DNA of 64,000 bases from the NCBI GenBank assembly GCA_905178155.1, contig CAJINV010000003.1, positions 7,249,612 to 7,313,611 on the forward strand, given 5' to 3'. Position 1 is the first letter of the stretch; each line of letters starts with the position of its first letter. Under the pieces are notes generated by a model. That model did no database searches, was not told where the DNA came from, and was given only the letters and a program-made list of their open reading frames with translations. The stretch is from Amoebophrya sp. A120 (Eukaryota > Sar > Dinophyceae > Syndiniales > Amoebophryaceae). Positions 59,501-64,000 of this stretch are shown here, in pieces. A program made the position numbers and the translations under genes.

Positions 59501-62500
59501 ATTTAGACTGAGGCCGTTAGGCATGCTCAAGCCGGGGAGGTTGAAAATGGACTTCTCTGGCATTGCACTGGCCACGCTGGCAGGAGCCTGTGGAGGGACC
59601 GTCACACCACTGGCGCCGGCTGCTGCGCCCGCGGAAGACGAGGACGCAGGCGTTGCTTGATCATACGAAGCGTAGCTTGAGGAGCTCGCAGGGAGCTGAT
59701 CTCCTGGCAACGGTAGACTTGACGATGAGTAGAAGTTCTGCTGCGCGAAAGACGCTCCCGCGCCGGATGACGCTCTGCTTGCGTTTCCCCCGAAATGTTG
59801 TGGAACCTTTTTGATGTCACCAATCTTTAAAAAAAAAACTGATGGGATGAAACCTCAAACACAGTTAGGAACAACTACGAACAGACGCACTACATACTCG
59901 CGGAAGTTCTAGCTTTGTCTGCTATGGCCAATCTCAAGTTCAATAGGCTTATAGCTCAGGAAGAGACAAATACAAAGCTCTACTGCCACCTCTAGGTGAG
60001 CGTGAGGCCTTGTATCTAATCCTATGCTTTTTGCGCGAGGAGGTGGGCATGCCTACTGCAACATACACCGCGGCCATTAACAGCATCTTCGCAACCAAGC
60101 TACTTTGGTTTGGATGTTGATTTAGATTTCGATCCATACGCAAAAAAAGGTAGAAAGATCTATACTCACAGTTACAGATGCTTCTTACTGAGCCAGAAGG
60201 GGCGACGACCACGCCAGCACCGGATGGTAGGATTGTCTGCTCGAATTCGGCTGGTGTCGAACCTGCTGCTCCTCCGCCGTCTCCGCTGGTCGCAGCGCGC
60301 AGCTCTCGCCTGCGTTCTCGTTCACGCGCCGCGGCGGCCGAAGCGCTCGGGGAGCCCCCTTCCATCCCAATAGTTACATCCATGCCGGGAAACATGTTTG
60401 TCGTAGGGTGTCCAGGAAGCCTGAGAGATCAAAGAAGAGGTATCTTCCAAACAGGAGTGTAGATAATTCATTAGAAATGAGTCTCACTGTGAGCAAAAAT
60501 AATCCGCGAGGAAGATGTCAGTGTACATATAAGCATAGCTCTAAACCATAACCAACTGCCGTGCTGAAGTTGATCGAGCATTACGCATCGTGCTGGCTCG
60601 TCCAGCTGTACGCAACATTGCCATCAAATATCAGATCTTTGCCTGTTTCAAAACTACCTGCGTCTCACAGGGAGGTGGGTCCAAGTGCGGTGACTACTGC
60701 AGCACGAAAAAAAAACACATGGAGGGCGAAGGATACATCACTATCACGACTCGGACTCGACTGAGAGGAACAGGAACAACATCAAGAACTCAATTCGAAT
60801 ACAACTTCTGAGTGATAGATTTCCTTCATGATTACTCTTGCAGACCTTGTCTTTTGATTCTGATTCGAGTAGACATACGTGTCACCACAGCAACGATCCA
60901 GGTAAGATATTATGGTGAACTATCTCAAGGTGCACGAAAAAAGACCACGGACGCGACGGATAGAATCCTTCGCCAGTGCGAAAAAATGGGATGAAGATGA
61001 ACCCTACTATTAAATCATGCTATTTGTAGTAGCTCAACGGCGACGAGTTGTACAGCAAACGCAAAATGAAAGCAGAACATATAGATAGGTACCTTGTATG
61101 CTCAACGCCTCCCAGCATGTTGGTTTCGAATCCAACAGCCTCATGCTCCTGGTCCGGTTTTGTCTGGAACGTGTTCACGGGCTCGGGAAGCCGGTCCATA
61201 TAATCGCCGTACGTATCCGGATCGGCCCCCAGATCGACCATCAACCGATGAGGGGCTCGGACTCCGGATCGGGAACTCGGAGGAGCGCTGTTGTTGACCA
61301 CCAGACAGGACAATACATTCATAAAGCAGAACTGAGTTGTTGTACACGCAGCGCGAGCGATGCCAGCGAGTGGCGTCTTTTTCATCTACACGTATCTATC
61401 AGAACCACTGCTGGAACCAAGAAGAGGACCACGTGGTCATATTTCAACATTGACAAAAAAATTATTTATGTATGACGTTCACTGTCCCTCTGACACACAC
61501 AAAGAACAACACAGATCAGTAGAAGGACGAGCACATCAAATGCCAAGTATTCAGCACTAGAAAATCCGTACGCCTCGCCCTCTGGCCTCTTCGTGATCTC
61601 GCGGGGCGGTCCCAGCGTGTAGTCCGGTGTCTTTTTGTTGCTGCTACCCCGTTTAGCCCCGTGGTTGGTGCCGGTACCAGTTCGGTACGTGGCGAGCGTG
61701 TCCGGCGATCCGCCGAACCTTACCGCTGCATTGGGCGAGCCCCGCTGCAAATGCGGACTGTATTGACTTGCGCTGCTGGTTGCAGACGAACCCTGATTGA
61801 AGATGATTTCAAATACAAATTCTTCTAAACAAGCTATAGCGACGTATCAGCACACGTAATCCTCGTCTATCAGTAAAATACGGACGTCGAGTAATTAATT
61901 GTGTGATAAAAACTGTTCAAGCTGAAACCTTCCATGCCTAATTCAGAATTATGCGTTTGCGCGTGCCACTCGCACACATCCAAATTCACGCAAGTAAAAC
62001 ACTTTGCGTCCTTTTCGGTGGTGAATAACATTCTACAGCAGCGTATCCTGGACGACATGTATACTTTCTTCATTTCAACTGGTGTACATCGAAAATGATT
62101 CCACCACGATGATGCATTTCTGTTGAACTCAGTACTTAAAAAACTACTTCATCAGGTATTGGTGTAGCAAGTTGTAGCTCTACGTACTTGCTTCATCGCA
62201 GGTAAAACATCCTTTATGACTGCTAAACACCGCAACCGCAAACACGATTATGTCCATCATGTAGTCATACCATAGCTGAAGGCTGCAATGCTTGTGGCGC
62301 TGGGTTAAATGACGTTTTGTTATTCGTTGATGAAACCGACCCTCCTCCCGCGCTGAAGCCCATCAGCGGCGGAGCACCGCTTCCCGAAGCATTCACCATT
62401 GTCTTCGACGCGACCGCTGGGCTGTTGCTGCTCTTTATCGCGGATGAGGTAGTAAACAAGCCGGATCCGGCGCCTTGGTCGCCGGGAGAGGACGACGTGA

Positions 62501-63026
62501 AGGAACTCCGACCACCACCACCAGGCTGGCGCTGCGCTTGCAATATTGGCGACGTCAGCGAAGATGTGTGCGATGAGGCAGCGATGTTGCTCGTAGAAGT
62601 TGCACTTCCTTGGTGCTGGAGATACGAGATCGGAGATCCAGTCGACGACGCCGAGGGCGCTAGGATGTTGCCTCCTGGCTGAAGCTGCTGATGCGCGCCT
62701 CGCTGACTGCCTGCAGTCGAGGAGATGCTGGAAGTAGTTGTCGCTGCAGCAGGAGGCGGTGGCGACCCGAAGCCCGTGTAAACGCGGAGGTTATTGCTGT
62801 CGGGTCCGTGAAACCACGGCTGTAGCCGGAACTGGCCACTGGGCCCAGCGGGAGGTTGCTGCGGTTGTCGGTTCGTATTAGTACCACTGCTACTGTAGTA
62901 GGAACTGTTCATATGTTTTCCACGGCTCTCCTGCGGAGATGAAACGGGCGACGTCTGAAGGTGAAGGTATCTGCTCTTTTTTGTCACCTGTTCAACGCCG
63001 CTACCCGACGGCCCCGCGAGGCGCAT
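56575..63026 (-). CDS. Divergent kinase-like protein with long Ser/Gly-rich N-terminus, about twelve exons
   Basis: The model is 63026-62271, 61792 to about 61563, 61287-61093, 60420-60189, 59824-59155, 58879-58592, 58179-57997, 57967-57737, 57574-57336, 57162-57078 and 56783-56575 (TAA). Most junctions are GT-AG with matching phases; the junctions after 61563 and after 58592 are unresolved. The first exons are low-complexity (Ser/Gly/Pro/Gln). Then come VRAPHRLMVDLGADPDTYGD, a charged helix (SASAAAARERERRRELR), and ETVDQAIIDRVKRVAINRPL. A kinase N-lobe-like stretch has KLLVKVIAV (candidate Lys) and ETEYLRL (candidate Glu). A hinge-like YYDIVVLNFVEN follows, then GDGKADNILINRQGNLYIVD and IGSTF, which resembles a catalytic loop and a DFG-type site with DIG. 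It might be a lipid-kinase-like or atypical protein kinase; the family is not settled. The start could lie further upstream, as the frame is open to about 63228. Confidence 0.55.
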
Positions 63027-63228
63027 CTGGAGTTGGAGTTGGTACTGGTGCCCAGCACAGGGGCACTTGTACGTATGTTGACTTCCAAAGCCGAAGAACG
63101 CAATGGCGGGGAGCAGAAAATGCTTACGTCTAGCAAGAACGGCACCAACCTTCTCCGTCGTTCGCGTCGTCGGTGCCGAAAGTTGTAGTGGGCGGTTCTG
63201 TCCGTTACTAAAAGTGCGATCCTAATCG

Positions 63229-64000
63229 CAGCCGCCACTGTTGACGCATTTCCGGCTTAGCAACAAAGCGAGAACAAAAGCCTCGATCTCCTCGTGTTTT
63301 GTCACCATTTACACCGACCCAGGAGCGCTACACGCCTCATATTTTTCACTTGTCATTCATCTTATGGGAGAATCTGAGAACCATTTGTTCACAGCTACGG
63401 CAACCTCAAGGACCTAATCACTACATACTTCCGACATGCTTATCCATGTCCAAACTACAAAATTTCTTTGTGACGATACTTGGTCCGCGACCAGAAAGTC
63501 CAACTTGCAGCACCCAGCTCAACATCTACTTCAACTTCATAGCCGCGAAACATACTATCTCGACGACGACGACGACAACGACAATGTCCAAAAATTTCGT
63601 CCTCTGTTTGCTCGAGTTTACTGCTGTGAAGGCAAAGAAATGATCATAAATAAACAAATTCGCTCATTCGATCATCTTGTTGCTTCGCCTCGGTCACAAC
63701 GTCCGTTAGGAAGGATATCAATAACCACAAGATGCGGATGTAGTACATGCACATTTCAACTCTAGCAGGAAAGATCTGCACCCGCTGCTGCTCTACAACC
63801 TTCGCATCAACGACCAATACTCACGAACATTGGATTTCCGCCCGCTTCCGCGATCAATGTCACCAGCATTATTGAATTATAACAGAGGTATCGTTTTCTG
63901 TTGGATGTCGCTCCTTGGCGATCGTCGTTTGATGGTTCGTCTGCTACTAGGTAGGAAAAGCCGTCCTCTGCTGGTGGTGGCGAGGGCGGCCACGCAGGGG
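63229..64000. other. Right-edge spacer
   Basis: AT-rich, with no supported exon except a GC-rich last 50 bases. Those bases on the minus strand read PCVAALATTSRGRLFLP and could be the end of an exon continuing beyond the window. The stretch 63027-63228 is open on the minus strand in the frame of the kinase-like gene (with KCPCAGHQYQLQLQ) and may be its true N-terminus. Confidence 0.3.

Noticed and set aside
1-64000. Prokaryotic, viral, CRISPR, tRNA or rRNA content
   Set aside because: No repeat-spacer array, no cloverleaf or rRNA-like sequence, no Shine-Dalgarno-linked ORF series, and clear spliceosomal introns throughout.

Overview
This is a 64 kb stretch of a nuclear genome from a protist, most likely an alveolate of the dinoflagellate lineage. 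The best guess is a syndinian parasite such as Amoebophrya, but the species is an inference. The reasons are: genes rich in spliceosomal introns; protein-coding islands that are GC-rich with G/C-ending codons against AT-rich spacers; proteins padded with Ser/Gly/Ala/Thr-rich low-complexity linkers; an intron bounded by perfect terminal inverted repeats with a GC donor (an 'introner-like' element); and essentially all confident genes on one strand (minus), as in the unidirectional gene arrays of dinoflagellates. I see no tRNA, rRNA, CRISPR, bacterial operon or viral gene.

Layout, left to right in window coordinates (transcription runs right to left). 1-149 is an exon running off the left edge. 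1426-1884 is a small membrane protein. 5376-6064 is a two-exon protein with a PDZ-like segment. 6345-36750 is one giant five-exon gene for a protein of about 9,680 residues. Its order is: Ser-rich leader, hydrophobic signal/anchor, IPT/TIG domains, PA14-like region, bacterial-Ig-like (Big_5-like) modules alternating with laminin/EGF-like blocks, discoidin- and PAN-like modules, two G8 domains each followed by parallel beta-helix repeats, more EGF, a TSP1 module, one transmembrane helix and a cytoplasmic tail of MORN repeats. The extracellular part has the architecture of fibrocystin-L (PKHD1L1). The MORN tail is not part of any PKHD1L1 I know and is the outstanding item of the window. 38777-39082 is a doubtful small ORF. 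39497-40450 and 40997-43634 are two low-complexity proteins of unknown function; the second contains the inverted-repeat intron. 47059-49755 is an eight-exon NME7 orthologue (DM10 domain plus two NDP-kinase domains), a flagellar axoneme/gamma-tubulin-complex protein. 50421-54464 is a membrane-anchored protein of unknown function. 56575-63026 is a divergent kinase-like gene of about twelve exons. Spacers of 0.5-4 kb hold no convincing gene; one weak plus-strand candidate lies at 55.46-55.91 kb.

How the genes relate: this is not an operon and no shared pathway is evident. NME7 indicates a flagellated cell stage. The giant receptor-like protein would place a very long adhesive or glycan-binding ectodomain outside the cell and a MORN tail, a module often tied to membrane/cytoskeleton junctions in alveolates, inside. 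The exon models given here rest on splice-site inspection with matched intron phases, not on transcript data.
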